Assembly: GCF_005490985.1 (NCBI RefSeq)
Contig: NZ_CP027869.1
Location: 1,426,001 to 1,490,000, forward strand
DNA from: Curtobacterium sp. SGAir0471
GTDB lineage: Bacteria; Actinomycetota; Actinomycetes; Actinomycetales; Microbacteriaceae
Direction: 5' to 3'
DNA: 64,000 nucleotides
Part shown: positions 35,735 through 44,061 of the stretch, piece after piece
Layout of the letters: each line of letters starts with the position of its first letter
How positions within the stretch are numbered: position 1 is the first letter of the stretch
Program-made: the position numbers and the translations under genes
The notes under the pieces: generated by a model
Told to the model about the DNA's origin: nothing
What the model saw: only the letters and a program-made list of their open reading frames with translations
Databases searched by the model: none

Positions 35735-35773
35735 TCACCCAGGTTATCCGGCCAGGACCGGTAGCCTCATCGC
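35735..35773. promoter_or_regulatory. Compact divergent promoter def / DMT transporter
   Basis: Only 39 nt separate the two start codons. The minus-strand -10 TAACCT (35741-35746) and plus-strand -10 TAGCCT (35762-35767) each lie six bases from their own start, so the -35 region of each promoter must overlap the other gene's promoter or coding start. Confidence 0.6.
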
Positions 35774-36685
35774 GTGACGACGGACCTCCCGATCCCGGAC
35801 GCGGTCAACCTGACGCCGTTCCAGGCCCTGATGATCCCCGTCGCGCTCGTCGGCGCCGTCTTCCTGTCGCTCGGGGCGCAGTTCCAGAGCCGCGGGGTGC
35901 AGCGCGTCGAGGCCCGGCTCGGCCGGCAGTCGAAGGGCTTGTCGGTGCGGCACGTCCTCGGACTGCTCGGCAGCGGCTGGTGGGTCCTCGGCACGCTCAT
36001 GCTCGGGCTCGCGGTCGTGCTCCAGCTCATCAGCATCACGAACGCCCCGCTCATCGTCGTGCAGCCGCTCGGCGCCGTCGCGCTCGTCATCACCACGTGG
36101 TTCTCGTCGCGATCGTCGGGCGTTCCGCTCGGGCAGCAGGCCCGTCGAGCCGTCTGGACCTGCATCATCGGCGTCGGCATCTTCGTCGGCATCGCCGCGG
36201 TGGTCGGTCGCGAGAGCGCGATCACGCACCAGCAGCTCGTCACGATCCTGGTGGTCCTGGCGGTCGTGCTCGTGGCCGTGCTCCTGTCGTTCCGGTTCGC
36301 GGCGAAGCGGGCGAGCGCCATGTACTACATCGTCGGGGCGGGGGTGCTCTACGGGTTCGTCGCGACGCTCGCGAAGGTGGTGCTGAACCGCTTCCTGCAC
36401 GGCACGTTCGACTGGTCGACCGCGATCGCGATCGTCGGCGTGATCGTGGCGGCCGCGCTCGGCGGGTACTTCGTGCAGAACGCGTACTCGAGCGGGTCGG
36501 CCGACCTGGTGATCGCCGGGCTCACGGTCATCGACCCGATCGTGGCGGTGGGGATCGGTGTCATCGTGCTCGGCGAGGCGGCGGGGGCGCCGTGGATCGC
36601 GGTGGTCGGGTTCCTCGTCGCCGCGGTGATCGCCATCGCCGGGGTGTTCCTGCTGGCGAAGCACCACCCCGAGACGCGGCGCTGA
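35774..36685 (+). CDS. DMT/NIPA-like membrane transporter
   Basis: A 303-residue protein with nine or ten transmembrane segments and short loops, resembling the drug/metabolite transporter superfamily and the NIPA-like (magnesium-transport-related) group. The two-half EamA-like layout is visible (LGAVALVITTWFSS; LTVIDPIVAVGIGVIVLGE). Basic residues gather at loops after segments 2 and 5. GTG 35774 follows TAGCCT by six bases. The substrate is unknown. Confidence 0.82.
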   Translation: MTTDLPIPDAVNLTPFQALMIPVALVGAVFLSLGAQFQSRGVQRVEARLGRQSKGLSVRHVLGLLGSGWWVLGTLMLGLAVVLQLISITNAPLIVVQPLGAVALVITTWFSSRSSGVPLGQQARRAVWTCIIGVGIFVGIAAVVGRESAITHQQLVTILVVLAVVLVAVLLSFRFAAKRASAMYYIVGAGVLYGFVATLAKVVLNRFLHGTFDWSTAIAIVGVIVAAALGGYFVQNAYSSGSADLVIAGLTVIDPIVAVGIGVIVLGEAAGAPWIAVVGFLVAAVIAIAGVFLLAKHHPETRR

Positions 36686-36692
36686 CGACGCC

Positions 36693-36790
36693 CGCGGTCG
36701 GTGCTCGCGGTCGCTGATCGCGGTCGGCGCCTCGTCGGCTCGTGGTCGGTGCTCGCCGTCGGCGTCCGGTCGGATCGCGGTCGGTGCTCA
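36693..36790. repeat. Degenerate GCGGTCGGTGCTC tandem repeat
   Basis: The element CGGTCGGTGCTC recurs at 36695, 36743 (one change) and 36778, with related CGGTCGGCGCC-type segments between. It fills the gap before the glycosyltransferase promoter. Confidence 0.7.
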
Positions 36791-36858
36791 CCGGCGGCGT
36801 CCGTCGTCGGCTCCGGGGGTCGTCCGCGAGGCTGACGCGTGGCCTCGGGCCCGTGCGG

Positions 36859-36864
36859 TACCGT
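36859..36864 (+). promoter_or_regulatory. -10 box of glycosyltransferase gene
   Basis: TACCGT predicts a start at about 36871 and a 28-nt leader ending in AGAGGA before ATG 36899. Confidence 0.4.
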
Positions 36865-36898
36865 CGAGGCCCGACCAGCAACCGCCCACGAGAGGACG

Positions 36899-38119
36899 AT
36901 GCCAGCCGTGTCAGAGGACGCCACCACCGCCACCGCCGAGTCGACGGGTGCGACGGGCGGGTCCCGACCGCTGCGCGTCATGATCGCGGCGGACACCTTC
37001 CCGCCCGACGTCAACGGCGCCGCCACCTTCGCCGAGCAGCTCGCCGTCGGGCTCGCGGAGCGCGGGCACGAGGTCCACGTCGTCGCCCCCGCGTCGAGCG
37101 CCCACCACGGTACCTTCGACGAGGAGCACCGCGGGGTCGTGCTCACCGTGCACCGTCTCAAGTCCTACAAGTGGCCGTGGCACGCCTGGCTGCGGTTCGT
37201 GTGGCCGTGGAGCGTCCGCAAGTGGACCGCCCCGATCCTCGACGCCGTGCAGCCGGACGTCCTGCACATCCAGTCGCACATCGTGATCGGCCGCGGGATC
37301 GCGCACGAGGCCCACGAGCGCGGCATCCGCATCGTGGCGACGAACCACTTCATGCCGGAGAACCTGCTCGAGTACGTGCCGTTCGGCCGCCGGACCCTGC
37401 CGATCGCGCTGAAGATCGCGTGGAACGACGCAGCGAAGACCTACCGGCTGGCCGACGCCATCACCACCCCGACCGTCCTGGCCGCCGACTACCTCCGGCA
37501 CGCCATCGCCGGACAGCGGGTGCTCGCGATCTCCTGCGGTCTCGACGCCTCGCGCTACACGGCCCGGAGCGGACGGCCCGCCGGCAACGACATCGTCTTC
37601 GTCGGTCGCGTCGCCCCGGAGAAGAACCTCGACGTGCTCGTCCGGGCGCTCCCGCTGCTGCCGGCGGAGCTCCACGCGACGCTCACCATCGTCGGCGGCG
37701 GCGAGATGATCCCGAAGCTGAAGACGCTCGTGCAGGAGCTCGGGCTCACCGACCGCGTCCGGTTCGCCGGGTTCGTCTCGGACGAGGCCAAGCGCCAGGC
37801 GCTGACGAACGGCACCGTGTTCGCGATGCCCTCGACCGCGGAGCTGCAGAGCATCTCGTCGCTCGAGGCGATGGCGTCCGGGCTGCCGGTCGTCGCCGCC
37901 GACTCGATGGCGCTGCCGCACCTGATCGACGGCAACGGGTACCTGTTCACCCCGGGGGACGTGCAGGACCTCGCGGCGAAGCTCACGCAGGTGCTGCAGG
38001 CGTCGGACGCCGACTACCGGGCGATGCGGGAGCGCAGCCTGGCCATGATCGAGGCACACGACATCAACCGCACGCTCGCGACGTTCGAGTCGCTGTATCG
38101 TGGGGAGCCGGTGGCCTGA
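36899..38119 (+). CDS. GT4-family glycosyltransferase (GT-B fold)
   Basis: A 406-residue retaining glycosyltransferase. The N-domain starts VMIAADTFPPDVNGAATFAEQLA (Gly-rich acceptor loop); the C-domain has IVFVGRVAPEKNLDVLVRAL and the E-x7-E type donor motif in STAELQSISSLEAMASGLPVVA. Actinobacterial relatives include mannosyltransferases for phosphatidylinositol or glycolipids, so a cell-envelope role is likely, but donor and acceptor are not readable. ATG 36899 is preferred to GTG 36839 because AGAGGACG stands directly upstream and 36839 precedes the -10 box. Confidence 0.9.
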   Translation: MPAVSEDATTATAESTGATGGSRPLRVMIAADTFPPDVNGAATFAEQLAVGLAERGHEVHVVAPASSAHHGTFDEEHRGVVLTVHRLKSYKWPWHAWLRFVWPWSVRKWTAPILDAVQPDVLHIQSHIVIGRGIAHEAHERGIRIVATNHFMPENLLEYVPFGRRTLPIALKIAWNDAAKTYRLADAITTPTVLAADYLRHAIAGQRVLAISCGLDASRYTARSGRPAGNDIVFVGRVAPEKNLDVLVRALPLLPAELHATLTIVGGGEMIPKLKTLVQELGLTDRVRFAGFVSDEAKRQALTNGTVFAMPSTAELQSISSLEAMASGLPVVAADSMALPHLIDGNGYLFTPGDVQDLAAKLTQVLQASDADYRAMRERSLAMIEAHDINRTLATFESLYRGEPVA

Positions 38120-38132
38120 CGGTCCCCGACGA

Positions 38133-38206
38133 GGGGCGGTAGCCAAGCTGGTCAAGGCACTCGGCTCATAACCGAACGATCGCGGGTTCAAGTCCCGCCC
38201 GCCCTA
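38133..38206 (+). tRNA. tRNA with CAT anticodon (Met or Ile2)
   Basis: Acceptor GGGGCGG/CCGCCCT (first pair G-U), D-arm GCC/GGC, anticodon loop CTCATAA, T-arm GCGGG-TTCAAGT-CCCGC, discriminator A. The anticodon stem CTCGG/CCGAA has a C-A mismatch at the outer pair. It lacks the three G-C pairs of initiator tRNA, so it is elongator Met or lysidine-modified Ile. CCA is not encoded. Confidence 0.9.
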
Positions 38207-38235
38207 CCGAGCAGTCCAGAAAGGCTGGCCCGCCC

Positions 38236-39363
38236 GTGCACCTGCCCCGACGACGAGACACCCCCGACGACCACGGACCGACCCCGAACGTGACGTTCGA
38301 GGCCACCCGGGTCGGCACCGGTGTGCGCGTCAACGCCTTCCGGATCGGCTTCATGGGTGCCCTCGGCGTGCTCATCGCCCTGCTCGCCGGCGTGATCGTC
38401 CAGCAGCTCAGCACGGTGCTGGTCTACATCGGCGTCGCGCTCTTCCTGTCGCTCGGGATCGACCCGCTGGTCTCCTTCCTCGAGCGCTTCATCCCACGCT
38501 GGGCGGCGATCACCATCGTGGTGGTGGGCGTGCTCGCCGCCTTCGCCGGCGTGGTGTTCGCGGTCGTCCCGATCCTCATCCAGCAGGCGACGAACCTCGT
38601 CCAGAACTTCCCGGAGATCATCCAGGACATCTCGCGGCAGGAGTGGTTCCAGGACCTGTCGCAGCAGTTCGCGGGCGCGTTCGACGTCGACCACGCACTG
38701 CAGTCGCTGCAGTCCTTCGTCGAGGACCCGGGCAACCTCCTCAGCCTCGGTGGGGGGATCCTCGCGGTCGGTAGCGGCATCCTGTCCGGGCTGACCGGCG
38801 CCGTGATCGTCATCATCCTGATGCTGTACTTCCTGGCGTCGATGCGCGGCCTCAAGTCGATGGCGTACCGCTTCGTCCCGGCCACCCGTCGGCAGAACTT
38901 CATCGACGTCAGCGAGCAGATCACCCAGGCCGTCGGTCGGTACGTCGTCGGGCAGATCAGCCAGGCGCTGATCAACGGCGTCCTCAGCCTGGTGTTCCTG
39001 CTCGTCATCGGCGCGCCGTTGCCGGTGCTGCTGGCGACCTTCGCGTTCCTCGGCTCGCTCATCCCGCTCGTCGGCACCCTCGCCGCCGCGGTCGTCATCT
39101 CGCTACTCTGCCTGTTCGCCTCGCCGGCCACCGCCCTGGCCGCCGCGATCTACTACCTCGTCTACATGCAGGTCGAGGCGTACCTCATCTCGCCGCGCAT
39201 CATGTCGCGGGCGGTGCAGGTCCCCGGCGCCCTCGTGGTCATCGCCGCGGTTGCCGGCGGCACGATCGGCGGAGTCCTCGGTGCGCTGGTCGCCGTGCCG
39301 GTCGCCGCCTCGGTGATCATCATCGTGCAGAAGGTCATCTACCCACGCCAGGAGCAGTCGTGA
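38236..39363 (+). CDS. AI-2E family transporter
   Basis: A 375-residue PerM/AI-2E-family membrane protein with about eight spans. Family marks are the early SLGIDPLVSFLERFIPRWAAI, the amphipathic stretch at about 105-160, and the C-terminal half with PLVGTLAAAVVISL and VQVPGALVVIAAVAGGTIGGVLGALVAVPVAA. Members export autoinducer-2, sodium or other solutes; the role here is open. The GTG start follows AAAGG, 29 nt after the tRNA. It is coupled to the DUF1684 gene by a GTGA overlap. Confidence 0.92.
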   Translation: MHLPRRRDTPDDHGPTPNVTFEATRVGTGVRVNAFRIGFMGALGVLIALLAGVIVQQLSTVLVYIGVALFLSLGIDPLVSFLERFIPRWAAITIVVVGVLAAFAGVVFAVVPILIQQATNLVQNFPEIIQDISRQEWFQDLSQQFAGAFDVDHALQSLQSFVEDPGNLLSLGGGILAVGSGILSGLTGAVIVIILMLYFLASMRGLKSMAYRFVPATRRQNFIDVSEQITQAVGRYVVGQISQALINGVLSLVFLLVIGAPLPVLLATFAFLGSLIPLVGTLAAAVVISLLCLFASPATALAAAIYYLVYMQVEAYLISPRIMSRAVQVPGALVVIAAVAGGTIGGVLGALVAVPVAASVIIIVQKVIYPRQEQS

Positions 39364-40226
39364 GCGGCCTCGCCGAGCACGTCGCCGCGCGGGACGCCTG
39401 GGCCAGGAGCGCCCGCGGCCCGCTCGCCCTGGTGAACGCGCAACACGTCGACCGCCCGCAGCCGGTGTGGCCGGTCGCGGGGCAGTGGGCACCGGCTCCG
39501 GGCGGGCTCACCGTCACCGCCGCCGCGTCGGACGGCGTCGTGGTCGACGGCGTCCCGGTGGACGGAACGGTGCTGGTCGCCGGCGACGCCGCGCTGGTGC
39601 CCTCGGCGGTCGCCTTCGCCGACGGGCTGGCCGGGACGGTGCACGGCCGGACGATCGACAGCCAGACGCTCGACAATCAGACGCTGGACGGCCAGACGCT
39701 CGACGGCCAGACGCTCCGGGTCTGGGACCCGGCGTCAGACGCGGTCTCCCGCTTCGCGCGGATCGCCCGTTTCGCCCCGCGTCCGGAGGGGTGGGTCACG
39801 ACCGGCAGGTACGAACCCCGGTCCGGCCTGGAGGCACCCGGTCACCTCACTGACGCCGCCGGCGACCCCCTGCCGATCGCGGGCACGATCACGACCACCG
39901 TCGACGGCGTCACTGTACGGCTCACCGCGGTCCGGTCCGCGCCGTTCCACGGCCGTCCGCGGCTGCAGCTCATCGTGCAGGACGCCACGAGCGCCCTGCC
40001 GGAGGACGACCCCGGAAGCTCGTACTCGATGGGCCGCTTCCTGTACCTCGACGAGCCGGACGGCGCCGCCGACGTCACCCTCGACTGGGAGTGGCTCGTG
40101 CTGCCGCCGTGCGCGTTCTCGTACCAGTACGCCTGCCCGGTCCCGCCGGAGGAGAACCGGATCCCGGTGCCCCTGACCGCGGGGGAGCGGCACCCGGTCG
40201 ACGCCACTGGAGCCGTGCTGCACTGA
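39360..40226 (+). CDS. DUF1684 family protein
   Basis: A 288-residue DUF1684 protein, recognised by FLYLDEPDGAADVTLDWEW and the C-terminal CAFSYQYACPVPPEEN with LTAGE. The biochemical function of the family is not established. A four-fold QTLDG repeat (residues about 101-120), encoded by 15-bp tandem units at 39663-39722, sits in the middle of the domain. GTG 39360 overlaps the AI-2E gene stop. Confidence 0.9.
   Translation: MSGLAEHVAARDAWARSARGPLALVNAQHVDRPQPVWPVAGQWAPAPGGLTVTAAASDGVVVDGVPVDGTVLVAGDAALVPSAVAFADGLAGTVHGRTIDSQTLDNQTLDGQTLDGQTLRVWDPASDAVSRFARIARFAPRPEGWVTTGRYEPRSGLEAPGHLTDAAGDPLPIAGTITTTVDGVTVRLTAVRSAPFHGRPRLQLIVQDATSALPEDDPGSSYSMGRFLYLDEPDGAADVTLDWEWLVLPPCAFSYQYACPVPPEENRIPVPLTAGERHPVDATGAVLH
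39663..39722 (+). repeat. 15-bp in-frame tandem repeat in DUF1684 gene
   Basis: Units starting CAGACGCT at 39663, 39678, 39693 and 39708 encode Q-T-L-D-(N/G). Each unit is five codons, so copy-number change would preserve frame. Confidence 0.92.
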
Positions 40227-40278
40227 GCCCGTCTCCACACGTTGCCCGACGGGTGTGGCGTTCCCAGCGCGGACGCTG

Positions 40279-40284
40279 CATAAT
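40279..40284 (+). promoter_or_regulatory. -10 box of DUF3145 gene
   Basis: CATAAT within TGCATAAT is one of the strongest -10 matches in the window. It leaves a leader of about 100 nt ending with GGAGGAA before GTG 40389. Confidence 0.55.
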
Positions 40285-40388
40285 GGGCGTGTCCGCAGGG
40301 ACATCACAATCTGATACCGATGGTTCCGCTACCGGGACTCCGCACCACAGGTCGATGGGGAAGTCGCACCTGACGAAGCGGAGGAATC

Positions 40389-40889
40389 GTGAACGGAACG
40401 ACGACAGGGGTGCTCTACGTGCACTCCTCACCACGCGCGCTCTGCCCGCACGTCGAATGGGCGGCCGGTCGCGCGATGAGCCGTGCCGTGAACTTCTCGT
40501 GGCTCGACCAGCCCGCGCTCGACGGTTCCCGTCGGACGGAGTTCACCTGGACCGGGCAGGTCGGCACCGGCGCGGCGATCGCCTCTGCCCTGCGCGGCTG
40601 GGAGCACCTGCGCTACGAGGTCACCGAGGAGCCCACGGCGCAGTCCGACGGCGGCCGGTGGATGCACACGCCCGACCTCGGCGTCTTCTTCGCGCAGACG
40701 GACGTGTCGGGGAACATGGTCGTCCCCGAGGACCGCGTGCGCTACGCCATGGAGGTCGCCGGGAGCAACGCCCTCGAACTCCACCGCGAGCTCCGGCTCG
40801 CCCTCGGGCAGGCCTGGGACGACGAACTCGAGCCCTTCCGGCACGCCGCCGAGGGCAATCCCGTCGTCTGGCTGCACCGCGTCGGCTGA
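40389..40889 (+). CDS. DUF3145 family protein
   Basis: A 166-residue actinobacterial protein starting GVLYVHSSPRALCPHVEWA, a DUF3145 hallmark. Function is unknown. It is near the fab genes in other actinobacteria too, which suggests a link to fatty-acid or envelope metabolism. GTG 40389 follows GGAGGAAT. It converges on the fab operon across a 418-nt repeat-filled gap. Confidence 0.92.
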   Translation: MNGTTTGVLYVHSSPRALCPHVEWAAGRAMSRAVNFSWLDQPALDGSRRTEFTWTGQVGTGAAIASALRGWEHLRYEVTEEPTAQSDGGRWMHTPDLGVFFAQTDVSGNMVVPEDRVRYAMEVAGSNALELHRELRLALGQAWDDELEPFRHAAEGNPVVWLHRVG

Positions 40890-41005
40890 CCGCTCGCGCT
40901 TCCTCCGCACCACCTCGGACGCCGCCCGCTCCCTCCGGAGCCGGCGGCGTCCGTCGTCCCCGCGGTAGTCCGGCACGACGGACGGCGCCTCCCACTGCCC
41001 CTGCG

Positions 41006-41205
41006 GTCGCACGACGTGCCGCCGGCGGACGTCCTGGTCGCAGGACATGCCGTCGACACAGGAGCTGAGCGGCACGTCGTGCGATGAGAGGTTCCTCACC
41101 TCGTCGGCCCACGCCCGCTGTCCGAGTCGCACGACGTGCCGCCGGCGGACGTCCTGGTCGCAGGACATGCCGTCGGGGCCGGAGGTGAGCGGCATGTCGT
41201 GCGAC
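41006..41205. repeat. GTCGCACGAC cluster 3: two 80-bp units
   Basis: Units 41006-41085 and 41126-41205 share the first 50 bp exactly (41006-41055 versus 41126-41175) and end in the 20-mer TGAGCGGCAYGTCGTGCGAY. Each unit is a direct GTCGCACGAC core, a variant GTCGCAGGAC core and an inverted core. The spacing between units is 120 bp. Confidence 0.93.
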
Positions 41206-41243
41206 CGGAAGCGGCCACGACGGGGGACCGGGCCCCGGGACGA

Positions 41244-41281
41244 CTGGAGGCCCGCCCTGCGGACGCAGGACGGGCCTCCAG
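41244..41281 (-). terminator. TGGAGGC palindrome, fabF 3' hairpin
   Basis: CTGGAGGCCCGCCCTGC (41244-41260) pairs with GCAGGACGGGCCTCCAG (41265-41281) with one mismatch and a 4-nt loop. It lies 27 nt beyond the fabF stop on the minus strand. Confidence 0.85.
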
Positions 41282-41307
41282 GCCGACGCGGTGCCGGCGA
41301 CGACGGA

Positions 41308-42552
41308 TCAGGCCGTGCGGAACGTCACCACGGCGTTGTGGCCGCCGAAGCCGAACGAGTTGCTCACCGCGAGCAGGTCGCCCCCCGGCAGCTCGCGCGG
41401 CGCGGTCGCGACGTCCATCACGATCTCCGGGTCCTGCTCGGTCAGGTTGATCGTCGGCGGGGCGACGCGCTCGTGCAGCGCCATGACGGTGAACGCGGCC
41501 TCGATGGCCCCGGCGCCGCCGAGCAGGTGACCGGTCGACGCCTTGGTCGCCGAGACGACCACGTCGTCGAGGTGGTCGCCGAAGACCCGGCGCATGGCGT
41601 GGTACTCGGCCACGTCGCCGACCGGCGTCGAGGTGGCGTGGGCGTTGACGTGGACGACGTCCTCGCGGGCGGCGTCGGCGTGCTCGAGTGCCGTGATGAC
41701 CGCGCGGGCGGCGGCGCTGCCCTCGGGGTCCGGCGCGGTGATGTGGAACGCGTCCGAGGTGATGCCGGCACCGGCGACCTCGGCGTAGATCGTCGCGCCA
41801 CGGGCCTCGGCGTGCTCCTTCGACTCGAGGATGAGCGCCGCCGCGCCGTCGCCGAGCACGAAGCCGTCACGCGTGACGTCGTACGGCCGCGAGGCGGTCT
41901 CGGGGGAGTCGTTGCGACGCGACAGGGCCTGCATCGCGGCGAACGCGGCGAGGGGCAGCGGGTGCAGCGCGGCCTCGGCACCACCGGTGATGACGATGTC
42001 GGCGTCGCCGTCGGCGATGTGTCGGTAGGCCTCGGCCAGCGACTCGGTGGACGAGGCGCACGCGGACAGGTACGTGCGGGCGCCACCGCGGGCGCCGAAC
42101 TCCATCTCGATGGCGGCGGCGGGGCCGTTCGCCATGAGCATCGGGACCGTCATCGGCATGACGCGACGCGGGCCCTTCTCGCGCAGGGTGTCCCAGGCGT
42201 CGAGGAGCGTGTTGACGCCGCCGATGCCGGTCGCCCAGTCGACGATGAGGCGCTCGGGCACGACGGTCTCGGGGTCGATGCCGGCGTCGGCCCAGGCTTC
42301 ACGGGCGGCGACGAGCGACAGCTGCGACGAGGGGTCGAGGCGCTTGGTCTCCGGGCGGGTGAGCTGGTCGGTGAGGAAGCGGCGTGCCTGGCCGGCGAAC
42401 TCGACGGGGATCTCGAGCGACGAGTAGCGCTCGTCCTCGATGCGGGTGATGCCGGACTTGCCGGCGAGCAGCGCCTCCCAGGTCTCCCGGGCGGTCGCGG
42501 CGAGGGGTGTGATCGCACCGATCCCGGTGACGACGACGGTCTTCTTGGTCAT
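41308..42552 (-). CDS. fabF: 3-oxoacyl-ACP synthase II
   Basis: FabF elongates acyl-ACP with malonyl-ACP in type II fatty-acid synthesis. The 414-residue protein has the Cys-His-His triad: LSACASSTES, NAHATSTPVGD and KASTGHLLGGAGA, plus GHNAVVTF at the C-terminus. It is the last gene of the fabD-fabH-acpP-fabF cluster, 113 nt after acpP, with GAAAGAAC upstream. A strong hairpin follows the stop. Confidence 0.97.
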   Translation of the reverse strand: MTKKTVVVTGIGAITPLAATARETWEALLAGKSGITRIEDERYSSLEIPVEFAGQARRFLTDQLTRPETKRLDPSSQLSLVAAREAWADAGIDPETVVPERLIVDWATGIGGVNTLLDAWDTLREKGPRRVMPMTVPMLMANGPAAAIEMEFGARGGARTYLSACASSTESLAEAYRHIADGDADIVITGGAEAALHPLPLAAFAAMQALSRRNDSPETASRPYDVTRDGFVLGDGAAALILESKEHAEARGATIYAEVAGAGITSDAFHITAPDPEGSAAARAVITALEHADAAREDVVHVNAHATSTPVGDVAEYHAMRRVFGDHLDDVVVSATKASTGHLLGGAGAIEAAFTVMALHERVAPPTINLTEQDPEIVMDVATAPRELPGGDLLAVSNSFGFGGHNAVVTFRTA

Positions 42553-42665
42553 GGAACGACGTGTTCTTTCGTGTGGACGAGTCGGCGGGACGACCGCCGT
42601 GGTGAACGAGGAGAGCGCCGCGGACCGCGGAGTGTGCGCGGTCCGCGGCGCTCAGGAAGCTCGCG

Positions 42666-42914
42666 TCAGGCCTGGGCCTTGGTGATGTAGTCGACGGCGT
42701 CGCCCACGGTCTTGAGGTTCTTGACCTCTTCGTCCGGGATCTTCACGTCGAACTTCTCCTCGGCGTTCACGACGATGGTCATCATCGAGATCGAGTCGAT
42801 GTCGAGGTCGTCGGTGAACGACTTGTCGGCGGCGACGGTGTCGGTCGCGATGCCGGTCTCGTCGTTGATCAGCTCGGCCAGGCCGGCGAGGACTTCTTCG
42901 TTGGACAGGGCCAT
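42666..42914 (-). CDS. acpP: Acyl carrier protein (fatty-acid synthesis)
   Basis: An 82-residue ACP with the phosphopantetheine Ser in DLDIDSISMM and the usual acidic helix II. AAGGAGA precedes ATG 42914. It lies between fabH and fabF, the standard actinobacterial order, so it is the fatty-acid ACP. The second, dissimilar carrier protein at 54558 has a different recognition helix. Confidence 0.97.
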   Translation of the reverse strand: MALSNEEVLAGLAELINDETGIATDTVAADKSFTDDLDIDSISMMTIVVNAEEKFDVKIPDEEVKNLKTVGDAVDYITKAQA

Positions 42915-43005
42915 GGGTGTTCTCCTTGAGGGGGGTGTCGTTTGACCGTGGACCAGCCTAGGGCACGAGTGGTACGGGTGCCCGGAGCCGAGCCGGGATG
43001 GGGGA

Positions 43006-44061
43006 CTAGGGGAGGACGACGACCTGCGCGCCGAACACGAGACCGGCACCGAAGCCGATCTGCAGCGCGAGACCGCCGGAGAGCTCCGGGTGCTCCTCGA
43101 GCAGGCGGTGCGTGGCGAGCGGGATGCTCGCGGCCGAGGTGTTGCCCGTGGTGGTGATGTCGCGGGCGATCGTCACGGTGTCGGGCAGGCCGAGCTGCTT
43201 CGCGAACTCGTCGATGATGCGGATGTTCGCCTGGTGCGGCACGAACGCAGCGAGGTCCGAGGGAGCGACGCCCGCGGTCTCGAGTGCCTGGCGTGCGACC
43301 TTGACCATCTCCCACACGGCCCAGCGGAAGACCGTCTGACCGGCCTGGCGCATCGTCGGGCGCGGGGCGCCGGCGGCCCACTCGTTGTAGGTCGCGGTCA
43401 TGCCGATGGCGTCCCACTTCGAGCCGTCCGACCCCCAGATCGTCGGGGCGATGCCGGGGAAGTCGCTCGGGCCGACGACCGCGGCGCCCGCACCGTCGCC
43501 GAGCAGGAACGAGATCGAGCGGTCGGTCGGGTCGACGACGTCGCTGAGCTTCTCGGCGCCCACGACGAGCACGTGGTCGGCGAGGCCGGACTTGATGAAG
43601 GAGTCCGCCTGGGCGATGCCGTACGCGTAGCCGGCGCAGGCCGCGCTGACGTCGTAGGCCGCGGCCGGCGTCGCGCCGATGCGCTCGGCGAGCAGGGACG
43701 CCATCGACGGGGTCGCGACGGTGTGGGTCACGGTGCTGACGAGCACGACACCGATCTGCTCCGGGGTGATGCCGGCCTTCTCGATGGCCTCGCGTGCAGC
43801 GGTCTCGGCGAGGTCGACCGCCTCGACGTCAGCGCCGGCGCGCTTGCGGGTGACGATGCCGGTGCGCTGCCGGATCCACTCGTCGGACGAGTCGATCGGG
43901 CCGACGAGGTCGTCGTTCGGCACGACGTTCTCACCGCGGGCGGCGCCGAACGCCATGATGCGGGTGTACTCGTGGCCGTGACGCTGCTGCAGCATCGGCC
44001 GGGAGGCGCGGGTCGCGTCCGTCCCGTCGGTCGCGGGGGACGGCGTGGTGGCGTCGGTCAT
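43006..44061 (-). CDS. fabH: 3-oxoacyl-ACP synthase III with repeat-derived N-terminus
   Basis: FabH starts fatty-acid synthesis from acyl-CoA and malonyl-ACP, setting branched versus straight chains. The 351-residue protein has Cys142 (DVSAACAGYAYG), PHQAN and GNTSAAS as the Cys-His-Asn triad. Relative to typical FabH it carries about 25 extra N-terminal residues; TRASRP there is encoded by a GGGAGGCGCG repeat copy (44001-44010). ATG 44061 overlaps the fabD stop. Ile/Leu-derived starter use cannot be read from sequence. Confidence 0.96.
   Translation of the reverse strand: MTDATTPSPATDGTDATRASRPMLQQRHGHEYTRIMAFGAARGENVVPNDDLVGPIDSSDEWIRQRTGIVTRKRAGADVEAVDLAETAAREAIEKAGITPEQIGVVLVSTVTHTVATPSMASLLAERIGATPAAAYDVSAACAGYAYGIAQADSFIKSGLADHVLVVGAEKLSDVVDPTDRSISFLLGDGAGAAVVGPSDFPGIAPTIWGSDGSKWDAIGMTATYNEWAAGAPRPTMRQAGQTVFRWAVWEMVKVARQALETAGVAPSDLAAFVPHQANIRIIDEFAKQLGLPDTVTIARDITTTGNTSAASIPLATHRLLEEHPELSGGLALQIGFGAGLVFGAQVVVLP

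Larger units (their letters stand above)
40890..41307. other. Repeat-filled gap between DUF3145 and fabF
   Basis: No gene seen. It contains the two 80-bp GTCGCACGAC units (41006-41085 and 41126-41205) and the fabF 3' hairpin (41244-41281). Confidence 0.8.

Noticed and set aside
36742..38142. Long alternative plus-strand frame over the glycosyltransferase
   Set aside because: Composition is Arg/Gly/Pro-rich shadow; the GT4 motifs are in the other frame.
40227..40388. Riboswitch in the DUF3145 leader
   Set aside because: The leader is about 100 nt and has a small TGTCC/GGACA hairpin, but no conserved riboswitch core that I can recognise.
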